In this document: piece by piece, positions 51,142 through 61,304 of the stretch
Numbering within the stretch: the first letter of the stretch is position 1
Layout of the letters: every line of letters starts with the position of its first letter
Source: a bacterium
GTDB taxonomy: Bacteria > Pseudomonadota > Gammaproteobacteria > Burkholderiales > Burkholderiaceae_C
Direction of reading: 5' to 3'
Length of the DNA stretch: 64,000 bases
Assembly: GCA_030824555.1 (NCBI GenBank)
Contig: JAVBXK010000011.1
Location: 62,001 to 126,000 of the forward strand
Position numbers and translations under genes: made by a program
Notes under the pieces: generated by a model
What the model was told of the DNA's origin: nothing
The model's input: only the letters and a program-made list of their open reading frames with translations
Database searches by the model: none

Positions 51142-51627
51142 ATGCCCCTGATTGTTTTACCTGTGGACTACCTGAACGGCGCACACCGCGCTGCCTTGGT
51201 GATGCTGCTCGATGCCTATGCCCGCGACCCGATGGGCGGTGGCGAACCCTTGGCCGAAGACGTGAAGGCCCGCCTGTGTGACGACCTGGCCGCGCGCGCC
51301 GGTGCGGCCAGTTTCATTGCCTGGCTGGATGACCAGCCCGTTGGGCTGATCAATTGTTTGGAGGGATATTCCACCTTCAAAGCGCAGCCATTGCTGAACG
51401 TGCATGACATTGCGGTGCTGCCCGGCCACCGGGGTCAAGGCATCGGGCTGGCGCTGCTGGCCGCTGCCGAATCACACGCCCGCACACGTGGCTGCTGCAA
51501 GCTCACGCTCGAAGTGCTGACGGGCAACACCCCCGCGCTGCGCAGTTACCTGCGCTTCGGCTTTGCGCCCTATGCGCTCGACCCGGCAGCAGGCCAAGCC
51601 AGCTTCATGCAAAAGTGGCTGGGTTGA
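51142..51627 (+). CDS. GNAT family N-acetyltransferase
   Basis: VHDIAVLPGHRGQGIGLALLAAAESHARTRGCCKLTLEVLTGNTPALRSYLRFGF. Confidence 0.93.
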   Translation: MPLIVLPVDYLNGAHRAALVMLLDAYARDPMGGGEPLAEDVKARLCDDLAARAGAASFIAWLDDQPVGLINCLEGYSTFKAQPLLNVHDIAVLPGHRGQGIGLALLAAAESHARTRGCCKLTLEVLTGNTPALRSYLRFGFAPYALDPAAGQASFMQKWLG

Positions 51628-52276
51628 TGGCGGCCAGTGCCCAGGCAGGGATGACGGTGGCCAAGCTCCCGTCGTAAAGCGCGTGCCCACTCAACAGCTG
51701 CGTGCGTTGGCCGTCGCTGACCACCAGCGCAGGCACGCCTTGTGCGCCAAAGGTCTGCATCAGGCCCTGTGCCTTGTGAATGCGGGTGGCGTTTGCCGCC
51801 AGCAGCTCGGCATCGGCAGCCACCAAACGGTTCGCGGCAGTGGCCAGCCCCAGGTCTTGCAACAGTTTGGCCACCACCGACACGTCGCAGGTGTCCAAGC
51901 CTTGCACATAACGAGCTTCCTGCAGAGCAGTGAGCGTTTCCAGCTCACGCAGCGGCTCGGACAAGCAGACGGCGGTCAGCGCCAGCGTGGCCACAGCCGA
52001 GTCAAAGCGGCTGCCATGGCGGCCCAGCACGTTTTGCCGATAGGCCTCGGTGAAGCGTTGACCCGTCAGCTTGGCAATGCGCACGTCGTTGGACCAGGCG
52101 TAGTCCGCAAAGGCTGCGTCCAGAGTGCGCCCGCCACCGGCAAACAGGCCGGTGGGGGCCAACGCCAGCGTCAGGCCTTTGTGCTGCCCCAACTGCTGGA
52201 GCGCGGGTGACGCCCCGTAGCACCAGCCACACAGGGGATCGAACAGATACGTGACCGTGATACGGGGGGAGGTCAT
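51605..52276 (-). CDS. DsbA family protein (FrnE-like)
   Basis: VTYLFDPLCGWCYGASPAL (CxxC). Confidence 0.88.
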   Translation of the reverse strand: MTSPRITVTYLFDPLCGWCYGASPALQQLGQHKGLTLALAPTGLFAGGGRTLDAAFADYAWSNDVRIAKLTGQRFTEAYRQNVLGRHGSRFDSAVATLALTAVCLSEPLRELETLTALQEARYVQGLDTCDVSVVAKLLQDLGLATAANRLVAADAELLAANATRIHKAQGLMQTFGAQGVPALVVSDGQRTQLLSGHALYDGSLATVIPAWALAAINPATFA

Positions 52277-52288
52277 GGCGCTATCTCC

Positions 52289-53152
52289 TTACCACTTCAT
52301 TTCGCCAGTGTTGACCTTGGCACCCAAGTCCAACGACATCGCGCCGTCAGTCACTTGGGGGTAGGCCTGTTTCATGGCCCCGATCAGCGCTGCGCTGGTC
52401 TTGTTGGCGGCCAGGTTTTTCTCGAAGCTCAGCAAATAGTCCTTGGTGAAACCGATGGCGCTGGCGTCGACTGCCGTGCCCGCCTTCATGTGGCCAGGAA
52501 CCACCAGCTCGGGCTTGAGGGCAGCCATCTCGTCCAGCTGCGCCACCCAGGCTGCGCGCAGGGCAGGGGTTTGGGTGTCGGCCGTCCACACGTGCATGTT
52601 GCCAAACACGCCGATGTTGCCCACCACCGCCTTGATGGACGGGATCCACGCATAAGGGCGGTGCGCCAGCGCGCCTTGCGTGCCGCGGATTTCAATGGCC
52701 TGGCCTTCCAGCGTCAACGTGTTGCCTGTCAGCGCACGTGGCACCACCGGTTTGCGCGGTGCGTTGGCGCCCATTTTGGGGCCCCAGAAGGCCACCTTGC
52801 CCGCCAGTTTTGCGGTCAGCTTTTCCAGCACGGCGGGGGTGCTGACCACGTCGACCTGGGGGAAGATTTCTGTCAGCGTTTCCACGCCAAAGTAGTAGTC
52901 GGGGTCGGCCTGGCTGACGTAAATGGTGGTCAGCTGTTTGCCGCTGTCGAGCACGTTGGCGGCAATGCGCAGGGCGTCGGCACGGGTGAAACCCGCGTCG
53001 ATCACCATGGCCTCTTTCTCGCCATACACCAGGGTGGAGTTGACGTTGAAACTGCTGGTCCCCGCGTTGTAAACCTTGACGGTCAGCGGCTGGGCGGCGT
53101 GGGCGGTGAAGGCGATGGCCAATGAGGCGGCGATGACAGTGGTGCGGATCAT
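52289..53152 (-). CDS. secreted MBL-fold metallo-hydrolase
   Basis: Signal peptide; STLVYGEKEAMVIDAGFTRADALRIA; TTIYVSQADPDYYFGVETLTEIFP. Confidence 0.85.
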   Translation of the reverse strand: MIRTTVIAASLAIAFTAHAAQPLTVKVYNAGTSSFNVNSTLVYGEKEAMVIDAGFTRADALRIAANVLDSGKQLTTIYVSQADPDYYFGVETLTEIFPQVDVVSTPAVLEKLTAKLAGKVAFWGPKMGANAPRKPVVPRALTGNTLTLEGQAIEIRGTQGALAHRPYAWIPSIKAVVGNIGVFGNMHVWTADTQTPALRAAWVAQLDEMAALKPELVVPGHMKAGTAVDASAIGFTKDYLLSFEKNLAANKTSAALIGAMKQAYPQVTDGAMSLDLGAKVNTGEMKW

Positions 53153-53277
53153 GAAAAAAGCTCCTGTGGGGGTGGTGTGTGAAGGCGCTTTGCAGCGCTG
53201 GGGTGAACTTTAGTTTCAATATTCGCGCAGATAAACCGCATAATTTGCCCATTACTGTTTCATAAATAGAGCAAATC

Positions 53278-54171
53278 ATGGACAGACTGACCGCCATGCA
53301 AGTGTTTGCAGAAGTGGCCCACAGCGGCAGCTTCAGCGCCACAGCCGACAAGCTGGACATGTCGCGCGCCATGGTCACGCGCTACGTGGCCGAGCTGGAG
53401 CAATGGCTGGGCGCACGCCTGCTGCAGCGCACCACCCGCAGCGTGACGCTGACCGACGCGGGCGAAAGCTGTCTGCGCCGCAGCCTGCAAATGCTGGCCC
53501 TGATGGAAAACGTGGAAGAAGAAACCCACAGCCACGACGGCACCCTGCGCGGGCAGTTGCGCATCACCTGCAGCACGTCGTTCGCCTACGCGCAGATTGC
53601 GGCGGCGGTGGTGGACTTTTTGAAGCTGCACCCGCAACTCAAAATCGACCTCAACGCCAGCGAAGGCGCGCTCAACCTGGTGGATGCACGCATTGACCTG
53701 GCCATCCGCATCAGCGCCGAGCCCGACCCGATGCTCATTGGCCGCGCGCTGGCACCGTGCGCATCGGTGCTGGTGGCCTCACCGGCTTACCTGGCCGCAC
53801 AGGGTCTGCCGCAGGCCCCGGCAGACCTGGCCACGCACCGCTGCCTGAGCTATGCCAACTTTGGCAAAAGTGTGTGGAAGCTCCACCGGGGGAGCGAACA
53901 CGCCCAGGTCAGCGTGGCCAGCCATTTCAGCGCCAACGAGGCCACGGCCCTGCTGCGCGCCGCGCTGGCGGGCGGCGGCATCGCGCTGCAGCCCACCTAC
54001 CTGGCCAACCCGCACCTGCTGGACGGCAGCCTGCAAGCGGTGTTGCCCGAGTGGACCGTGCCCGACATGACTATTTATGCGCTCTATGCCTCGCGCAAAC
54101 ACCTGTCACCGGCGGTGCGGGCGCTGCTGGATTATTTGGTGGAGCGGTTTGCCAAGATACCTTGGCAGTGA
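53278..54171 (+). CDS. LysR family transcriptional regulator
   Basis: MDRLTAMQVFAEVAHSGSFSATADKLDMSRAMVTRYVAELEQWLGARLLQRTTRSVTLTDAG; divergent from the MBL gene. Confidence 0.95.
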   Translation: MDRLTAMQVFAEVAHSGSFSATADKLDMSRAMVTRYVAELEQWLGARLLQRTTRSVTLTDAGESCLRRSLQMLALMENVEEETHSHDGTLRGQLRITCSTSFAYAQIAAAVVDFLKLHPQLKIDLNASEGALNLVDARIDLAIRISAEPDPMLIGRALAPCASVLVASPAYLAAQGLPQAPADLATHRCLSYANFGKSVWKLHRGSEHAQVSVASHFSANEATALLRAALAGGGIALQPTYLANPHLLDGSLQAVLPEWTVPDMTIYALYASRKHLSPAVRALLDYLVERFAKIPWQ

Positions 54172-54272
54172 GCTGCACTGGTTTCAAACCTGGCGCACTG
54201 GGTCTGGCCACAAACGTCCGGTATGGCGCATGAGTTTCGTCACGTTCAGCATGGTGAGGCGGCCACGGTACA

Positions 54273-54656
54273 TCAGGCTTGGGTCAAGCGCTCCAGGGCG
54301 TATTTCAACGCATCTTCGTTCAGTGGTTTCAGCAGGGTTGCCAGCACATTGATGCCACCATCAGTGGCCATCACACCGGCCATTTTCAGCAGGCTGGGGT
54401 CGGCACCTGAAATCAAAATCAACCCTCCCCCGTATTGACGGGCAACCAATTCGGCAATGATTTCAATGCCATCTTTGTTGGGCATGAGCAGGTCGGTCAT
54501 CACGACATCTGGTGGCGCGGTCATGCGGTCCAGCAGCTTCAACCCCTGCTTGCCATCTGTTGCCGTCACAACATTTGTCACGCCCAACTGCCGCAGCGCA
54601 ATGAGGGTGATTTCTCGGCAGGTTTCTTCGTCTTCGATCAGTAGCAGGCGGGTCAT
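54273..54656 (-). CDS. single-domain response regulator (REC)
   Basis: RLLLIEDEETCREITLIAL; PPDVVMTDLLMPNKDGIEI. Confidence 0.92.
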   Translation of the reverse strand: MTRLLLIEDEETCREITLIALRQLGVTNVVTATDGKQGLKLLDRMTAPPDVVMTDLLMPNKDGIEIIAELVARQYGGGLILISGADPSLLKMAGVMATDGGINVLATLLKPLNEDALKYALERLTQA

Positions 54657-55654
54657 GAATGCAGGGTGTTGTTTTCGTTGGCGTCCCACTCGCTCTTGGT
54701 GGTCAGCAGCTCGGGCAGTATGGTTTCGAAGGCCGCAACCACATCAGGGTCAAAGTGCGTGCCTGCGCCTTCCCGCACGGTGGCCAGCACCCGGTCCATG
54801 GGCCACGGGTCTTTGTATGGCCGTTTCATGGTCAGTGCATCAAACACATCGGCCACGGCAACGATGCGGGCTGATACCGGTATGGCCTTGCCCGACAGGC
54901 CTTCGGGGTAACCCGTGCCATCCCAGCGTTCATGGTGATAGAGGGCTATTTCTGCTGCCAACGCGAACACGGGCGCTTTGCTGGTGGACAGGATGTCGAA
55001 GCCGATGCGGGAGTGTGTTTTCATTTCCACCCATTCCAGTTCATCCAACTTGGCGGGTTTTTTCAGGATGGCATGGCTGATACCGATCTTGCCCGTGTCA
55101 TGCATGGGTGCAGCCAGCTCGATCAGGGCGCACAAGTCCTCTGGCAAGCCACAAGCCCGGGCCAGTTGGCGCGCGTATTTCGCCATGCGCCAGATGTGGA
55201 CGCCCGTCTCGTTGTCGTTGAAGTGTCCCGCCTGACCCAGCATGTGGATGGCGTCGTGGTAACTGCGTTCCAGCTCGGTCGCCCGCACCAGCGACAAATG
55301 CGTTCTGACCCGTGCATTCAGAATTTCGACGGAAAAGGGCTTGGTGATGTAGTCCACGCCGCCAGCGGCAAATCCCTCGGCTTCGTCGGTGATGTCTGAT
55401 CGACTGGTGATGAAGATCACCGGAATGGATGCTGTCCGTGGATCGGCCTTCAAACGCCGACACACGGCGTACCCGTCCATGTCGGGCATCTGGATGTCAA
55501 GCAGGATCAGCGCAGGCGAGTGCTTGAGCGTGGCCGCCAGTGCGTCGGTCCCGTTACGGGCGAACACCAGCTTGAATTTGCTTCGCAAGGCGGCATCGAT
55601 GGTGGCGAGGTTGACGGGTTCATCGTCCACAACCAAGATAGGTCCCTTGGGCAT
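54653..55654 (-). CDS. REC-HD-GYP response regulator (c-di-GMP phosphodiesterase type)
   Basis: PALILLDIQMPDMDGYAVC; HDTGKIGI; HHERWDGTGYPEGLSG. Confidence 0.94.
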   Translation of the reverse strand: MPKGPILVVDDEPVNLATIDAALRSKFKLVFARNGTDALAATLKHSPALILLDIQMPDMDGYAVCRRLKADPRTASIPVIFITSRSDITDEAEGFAAGGVDYITKPFSVEILNARVRTHLSLVRATELERSYHDAIHMLGQAGHFNDNETGVHIWRMAKYARQLARACGLPEDLCALIELAAPMHDTGKIGISHAILKKPAKLDELEWVEMKTHSRIGFDILSTSKAPVFALAAEIALYHHERWDGTGYPEGLSGKAIPVSARIVAVADVFDALTMKRPYKDPWPMDRVLATVREGAGTHFDPDVVAAFETILPELLTTKSEWDANENNTLHS

Positions 55655-55664
55655 GCGCGCGCTC

Positions 55665-58600
55665 CTATTCGATCTGTGCCATTGTGTTGACAAGCGCTTT
55701 GGTTGCAGCCTCTCCGGCAGGGAAGTCGTAGCTGTCAAGCAAGGTTTGCTGCAACGCCAGTGCATGCGTGGACAGCAAGGGTCCCACGTTGGCCAGCGCA
55801 GTTTCCACTTCTAAGGAGCTGTCACTTTGCCAGGCCATCAGCAGCTGTTTCAAGCCAGGTCCGGATGACTGAGAGGGCACGGCGGGTGACGTGGCAGGCG
55901 CCTCATTGGTCGGTGGCGCATACACGGCAATGGAGTCCAAAGCCACAGTCATGGCGTTTTGCAAGTCAAGCAGAGCTTGCTCGGGTTGCGTTGCTTCTTC
56001 CAGCGTGTGCTCCAGCGAAAGGGCCGCTGCAGCGACATCGACAAGCCCCAGGTTGGCAGCGGCGCCCCGGAACTTGTGCACCAGTGCTTGTGCATCCTTG
56101 CCATTGGCGCTGCGCAAAATTTGCACGATGTCCATGTAATGGTCAGCGAATCGGCGCAAAAATTTTCGGTAATGCACATCGTCTCGCCAGATCGCCAGTG
56201 CACTGGCAATGGCGATACCAGGCAGGTCAGCCATGCTGGCTGGGGTGTCAGGTGCCGTCTCGACGGGCAGCACCTCGACAAGCTTGCGGGGGTTGACCAG
56301 CCGCCGTATCAGTCCCACAGCATTGTCAACATCAAACGGCTTGGTGATGTAGCCATTCATGCCAGCTTGGTGAGCCAACGCCTGGTGCTGAACCAGCGCA
56401 CCGGCTGTCAACGCCACAACGGGTAAGGCTTTCAGGGTCTCGATGCTGCGGATCTTTCGCGTGGCTTCATACCCATTCATCAATGGCATCTGCACATCCA
56501 TCAGCACCAGGTCAACGCTGTCCGCATGGCTTGTCAACCAGTTGACAGCGGCCCGTCCGTCATCAACTGTGGCCACCTGCGCGCCTTCTCGGGCAAAGAT
56601 GCGTTGTGCAACCTCTCGGTTTACCTCGTTGTCGTCCACTACCAGCAAACGCAAACCTGCCAAGCGGGTCGCACGTTGCGTCGTGACGGGCTCTTTGCCA
56701 CCCTTTCGAGCCCGCTGTGCTTTGGCAACTGCGTTGCGCAGTGCGACGGGCGTCACTGGTTTGATCAGAATCGCATCTGCCAGCTTTGCGTGCGGGTGAT
56801 TGCGCAGTTCGTCTTGGGTGTAGGCGGTTGTCAGCACCACAATCGGGTCCGAGAGGTCTGGGTGGGAATGCCGCACCGCCAGTGCGGTTTGCAAGCCGTC
56901 CATGATGGGCATCTTGAAATCCAATACCAGCACCTCGTCGGCGTGGGTCGATCTTTTGGTTGATCTGAGGTGCGCCAACACGTCAAAACCGGAGTGAAAC
57001 GTGGTGGCACGCCAACCCAACCCATCCACGATGTTGCGCATGGCCTCCATCGCAATGCTGTGGTCGTCAGCAATCAGCACAGAAAACTGGGGCAGCACCG
57101 CCTGAGGTGCGGGGTTGATGTGAACGCGCCCGAGCTTGAGCTCGAACCAGAATTCACTGCCTTTGCCCAGTTCGCTGGATACACGCAGTTCACCACCCAT
57201 GGCTTCCACCAGACGCCTGCTGATGGTCAACCCCAAACCCGTTCCGCCATATTGGCGGCTGGTTGACGCATCTGCCTGGGAAAACTCGGCAAAAATGGAC
57301 TCAAGTTTGTTTGTGGGAATGCCAATGCCTGTGTCGCTCACGGCAAAACGCAAGGTGACGTGATTGCCATCCTCTTGCAGCGTGCTGATGCTCAATGCCA
57401 CATGTCCCTTGGCCGTGAATTTGATGGCGTTGCCCGTCAGATTGACCAGCACTTGCTCAAGGCGCATGGCATCGCCGAAAAACTCGTTGTCACCCATGGC
57501 CGGCGGCGATATGACCAGCTCCAGGTCTTTGTCCCGGGCATTGATGGACATGATGCTCGCGAGGTTGTCGAGCAAATCACCCAAACTGAATGGGGATGAC
57601 TGGAGCATCAGCTTGCCCGACTCGATCTTCGAGAAGTCGAGCACATCGTTCAGCAAAGTCATCAGTGAGTTGCTGGCCGTGCGTATTTTCTGTACCAGCT
57701 CTTGTGAGCCGCTGGGCAGATTGGATTTTTCCAACAAATACGACAAACCCAATATGGCGTTCATCGGTGTTCGCAATTCGTGACTCACATTGGCCAGAAA
57801 TGCACTTTTTGCAACGGTGGCTGCTTCGGCTGTGTGCATGGCCTTGTCCAATGCCTGCTCTGCCAGCTTGTGTTCTGTGATGTCCGTGTAGGTCAACAAC
57901 GTCCAGCCATTTGACAACGGTTCGCCGCACACTTCCAGAAAAATGCCATTGGCTTGCTGACGCTCGATTTTGACGATCCGTCGTGTCACCATGGCCTCCT
58001 CAAAATTGGCCAAGACTTCTTCAAAGGAGCGGCTGCCATAGTCACCTCTTGTCCAATGCAAGTGCACCATGTCGCGGAAACCGATCCGATCTCTGTTCAG
58101 AAATCCAGCGGGGTAGTTCAGCAGGTGTGAAACCCGTTCGTTTTTGAGGTGCACGAGGCGGATATCGTCCAGCACGACCACGCCATAGGGGAGCGATTCA
58201 ACCACCTCCTGCAGCAGGTTGTTCAATGCGTTGATTTGTGTGGCCTGGGCTTTTCGCTCGGTGTTGTCGACCAATGTGCTTCGACTGAACAGTGGCTCAT
58301 CGTCGGGTCCTCTGACCAGGTTGGCATCGACCAGCATCGGGCGAATGGAGCCGTCTTTGCAAACAAAGTTGAATTCGAGGTTGCTGATGTGCCCCGCAGC
58401 CAGGAAGCGCGGGTAGTGTTCTTGGAAGGTCAATGCACTTTCAGGTGTCATGAATTCAACGATGCGGTGCCCAATGAATTCGTCCTCAGCGTAGCCCAGC
58501 AAGGTCAGCTCAGTTCGGTTGGCGCGCAGGATGACCCCATCTGGTGCCAGGGAGTGGTAGCCGCACGGCGCGTTGTCATAAAGGTCCAGAACCTCTTGCG

Positions 58601-59720
58601 TGCGCTGCGATACCTTGGATTCGAGTTCAAGGTTGAAGGCTCTCAAGCCCTCTTTGGCCGCAACAAGGCTGTCGTGCAGGCGCTTGCGCTCAGTGATGTT
58701 GTGACCCACGCCCAAAACGCCAATGACCTGACCCTTTGCATCCAGAACGGGTGTTTTGGTGGTTTCCAGCAATTCTTGGTGGCCGTCCGAGGCAAAAGTG
58801 ACACATTCTTCATTGGTGCTGGGGCCTGCCTTGTCCATGGCGAGCTGGTCGTTTCGGCGGAAAAAATCGGCCAGATCCTGGCTGACAAAGTCGTAGTCAG
58901 TCTTGCCGATGATGGCCTGCTCAGGGGAACCAAAAAACTGTTCGAAACGCGAGTTGCACGCAAGGTACACGCCCTTGATGTCTTTCAACCAGACAAGATC
59001 GGGTATGGCCTGAACAATTGCGCGTTTGCGCAGCTCGCTGTCAGCCAGTTGCTGCTCTATTCTTTTTCGGTCCGTGATGTCGCGCGATATCCCATAAATG
59101 CCGATCACGTGGCCTTCGGCATCTCGCAATGGCCCTTTGGTGGCCAGAAGCACCCGTTCGCCTTCATTGGTTGAAACCGATTCTTCATAGGTGATGATGC
59201 GGCCCTCCGCCAGCACCTGGCGGTCATTCATGCGAATGGCGTTGACCTGCTCTGGAAACACGGAGCTGTCGGTGTAACCCAACGCCTGGTTGGATGACGC
59301 GCCAAAAATACGCTCGGTTTCTTTGTTGAAGATGAGGTAGCGGCCATCCAAGTCTTTGGCATAGATGGCATCGGACGAACTTTGAACGATGTTGTCGAGG
59401 AGTTGTCTGATCGACTCGCGCTCTGTGAGGGCAGTCAATTCGCGCTCAGCAATTTCCAGTGTGTGGCTTTGCATCCGGCGAATCAAGCCATACAGCAACA
59501 AGGTGGTCACGCCAACGAAAAACCAGCCTTTGAATATGCTGATGCGGCTGATGTCGTCTGGATCGCGGAATATCCAACTGACCAAGTTGTCAGAAACGAG
59601 TATCCAAAGGCTTGCGAACGCAGCGTAAATGCCAATGATTCGTTTGGCTTCCTGTGCCGCGTGTGTGCGGCTTTCCAAGCTGGTTTTCTGTGGTGGATCA
59701 GAGTTCAGCATGGCTGTCAC
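55665..59720 (-). CDS. hybrid sensor histidine kinase: multiple PAS, HisKA, HATPase, two REC, HPt
   Basis: FLANVSHELRTPMNAILGLSYLLE; GTGLGLTISRRLVEAMGGELRVSSELGKGSEFWFEL; two REC domains; HPt-like HKFRGAAANLGL. Confidence 0.95.
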   Translation of the reverse strand: MTAMLNSDPPQKTSLESRTHAAQEAKRIIGIYAAFASLWILVSDNLVSWIFRDPDDISRISIFKGWFFVGVTTLLLYGLIRRMQSHTLEIAERELTALTERESIRQLLDNIVQSSSDAIYAKDLDGRYLIFNKETERIFGASSNQALGYTDSSVFPEQVNAIRMNDRQVLAEGRIITYEESVSTNEGERVLLATKGPLRDAEGHVIGIYGISRDITDRKRIEQQLADSELRKRAIVQAIPDLVWLKDIKGVYLACNSRFEQFFGSPEQAIIGKTDYDFVSQDLADFFRRNDQLAMDKAGPSTNEECVTFASDGHQELLETTKTPVLDAKGQVIGVLGVGHNITERKRLHDSLVAAKEGLRAFNLELESKVSQRTQEVLDLYDNAPCGYHSLAPDGVILRANRTELTLLGYAEDEFIGHRIVEFMTPESALTFQEHYPRFLAAGHISNLEFNFVCKDGSIRPMLVDANLVRGPDDEPLFSRSTLVDNTERKAQATQINALNNLLQEVVESLPYGVVVLDDIRLVHLKNERVSHLLNYPAGFLNRDRIGFRDMVHLHWTRGDYGSRSFEEVLANFEEAMVTRRIVKIERQQANGIFLEVCGEPLSNGWTLLTYTDITEHKLAEQALDKAMHTAEAATVAKSAFLANVSHELRTPMNAILGLSYLLEKSNLPSGSQELVQKIRTASNSLMTLLNDVLDFSKIESGKLMLQSSPFSLGDLLDNLASIMSINARDKDLELVISPPAMGDNEFFGDAMRLEQVLVNLTGNAIKFTAKGHVALSISTLQEDGNHVTLRFAVSDTGIGIPTNKLESIFAEFSQADASTSRQYGGTGLGLTISRRLVEAMGGELRVSSELGKGSEFWFELKLGRVHINPAPQAVLPQFSVLIADDHSIAMEAMRNIVDGLGWRATTFHSGFDVLAHLRSTKRSTHADEVLVLDFKMPIMDGLQTALAVRHSHPDLSDPIVVLTTAYTQDELRNHPHAKLADAILIKPVTPVALRNAVAKAQRARKGGKEPVTTQRATRLAGLRLLVVDDNEVNREVAQRIFAREGAQVATVDDGRAAVNWLTSHADSVDLVLMDVQMPLMNGYEATRKIRSIETLKALPVVALTAGALVQHQALAHQAGMNGYITKPFDVDNAVGLIRRLVNPRKLVEVLPVETAPDTPASMADLPGIAIASALAIWRDDVHYRKFLRRFADHYMDIVQILRSANGKDAQALVHKFRGAAANLGLVDVAAAALSLEHTLEEATQPEQALLDLQNAMTVALDSIAVYAPPTNEAPATSPAVPSQSSGPGLKQLLMAWQSDSSLEVETALANVGPLLSTHALALQQTLLDSYDFPAGEAATKALVNTMAQIE

Positions 59721-60372
59721 GTGTTCGGTTGTGGTGTGTTCGTCATATTCGACAGGTTGGGTGAATCCTCTGGCGTCGTGTCAGCGTGCACATCCGTACA
59801 GAGCAGTGCTTTGCATCGGCTGGCATCCATGCCATGACACACACGAGCTTGAGCAAGCGCGGATTCGGGCACCAGCGCGGTCGGGCATGCAAGCCAGAGA
59901 TACTGCGCGAGAAGACCCTTGTTGTGTCTTGCGACGAACCGGTGTCGGGCCCGCTGCCTCGTGTGTGCAATCAGGGGTCGGGGCGGTCTGCCGTGGGCCA
60001 TGGCCCACGCCACGTTGGCTGCCAAGGCTTGCTTGCTCAAACTGAACGCATCAGCGCCAAACGGTGCCGATGGACCGAGAACGCAGCCGACTTTGCAACA
60101 CGGCAACACCGTCATTTTTTAACAATTACGCACAAATACCTGGCAATCTGCGGTTAGGCAGCCGTTTTTTTCACGACCTGATTCATTTTGTATACAGTTT
60201 TTTTCGGGCGCGAGGCTATCACGGGCTTCAGTGATCAGCCATTCAAAATATTTCAAATCGTGTGAAAGAAAATTCACAGGCATAACGGGTGTCCAGCATC
60301 GCCACTGCCCTCAGATCTTGCGGACAGCAAAATCACGCTTTGCACGCACCACACACCAGGCACCACGCAGAC

Positions 60373-60747
60373 ATGACCACGCTGTTGCACACCCTCCAAA
60401 CACTTGAAACAGCACTGCACCACCCAGGTGTGCGGTGCAACCGTGAGCAGCTTGAACAGCTGCTGCACCCCGATTTCCACGAAGTTGGCCGTTCGGGTGC
60501 GGCATACAGCCGCGAGACGGTCATTCGATACCTGTCTGGCGTGGAGGCACCGCCAGCCGTGCTGTCAGATGCATTTGCCGTGGCCGAGCTGGGACCCGCA
60601 ACCGCGCTGCTCACCTACCGGTCGGCGGCTGCCGACCCCGGCACGGGTGCGGTGCTGTGCACATGGCGGTCATCGGTCTGGCTGCACACACCGGCGGGTT
60701 GGCAGCTTCGCTACCACCAGGGCACACCTGCCGCGCAACCGTGGTGA
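60373..60747 (+). CDS. NTF2-like/DUF4440-like protein
   Basis: LLHPDFHEVGRSGAAYSRETVIRYL...TCRSSVWLHTPAGWQLRYHQGTP-type C-terminus. Confidence 0.7.
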   Translation: MTTLLHTLQTLETALHHPGVRCNREQLEQLLHPDFHEVGRSGAAYSRETVIRYLSGVEAPPAVLSDAFAVAELGPATALLTYRSAAADPGTGAVLCTWRSSVWLHTPAGWQLRYHQGTPAAQPW

Positions 60748-60795
60748 ACCCAGGGGCCTGGCCACGCCAGGCAGGCAGCAATGAAGCGGGCCCAT

Positions 60796-61170
60796 TCAAT
60801 CCGTCCCGACGGGCGCTGGGCTGCGCGGCTTGCGGATGGTCCACATGGCCACCCCCATCAGTGCCACACCTGCGGTTTGCACCATGCTCAGACGGGTGCG
60901 ATAAATGCCCCAGCGCCAGTCTGGCCGGGCAGGTGGCAGCAGTGTAAAGCGGGCTTGCCGTGGCGGTGTTGACGCGCTGCAGCGTGCCTGCAAGCTTGCA
61001 AACGCTGCAGAACCTGCCCAAGGAATTTGAGCTGCCTGCACTGGGGCCGATGAGCGTTGCCGTGTGCCGAAGCGAGGTGTCGCAGCCCTCAAGCGCGGTC
61101 GATGCCATGTACGAACAATTTGTGAACACCTTGGGCCAGTCGTTCGGGCGAGACAGCGGCTGAACACTGC
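60796..61170 (-). pseudogene. possible degraded EamA/DMT transporter C-terminus
   Basis: Frame-broken fragments (LQRVNTATASPLY; RTRLSMVQTAGVALMGVAMWTIRKP) resembling an EamA repeat end. Confidence 0.25.
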
Positions 61171-61179
61171 GTTGAGTGT

Positions 61180-61193
61180 TTCCCGCTCGGGAA
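61180..61193. promoter_or_regulatory. HipB-type operator candidate O1
   Basis: TTCCCGCTCGGGAA. Confidence 0.65.
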
Positions 61194-61228
61194 CGATTTG
61201 AGCCATGCCACGGCGCACAAGGTTTTGT

Positions 61229-61242
61229 TTCCCGTTCGGTAA
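61229..61242. promoter_or_regulatory. HipB-type operator candidate O2
   Basis: TTCCCGTTCGGTAA (one mismatch from palindrome). Confidence 0.6.
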
Positions 61243-61278
61243 ATTTTGCTCGCCACAGGCGCTGGTTTGCACAATAAT

Positions 61279-61292
61279 TTCCCGAACGGGAA
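61279..61292. promoter_or_regulatory. HipB-type operator candidate O3
   Basis: TTCCCGAACGGGAA, 12 bp before the hipB ATG. Confidence 0.7.
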
Positions 61293-61304
61293 GCAAACCA
61301 CGTC

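Noticed and set aside
54930-54975. GCTAT-containing segment in the HD-GYP gene considered as another in-gene repeat copy
   Set aside because: It encodes the conserved ALYHHERWDG HD-GYP motif and lacks GCG at the fixed position.
60125-60170. Possible extra copy of the dispersed repeat (…CTGCGGTTAGGCAGCCGTTTTTTT)
   Set aside because: The T-tail and GCG look similar but the required RTAGC start at the fixed distance is absent (ATTAC).
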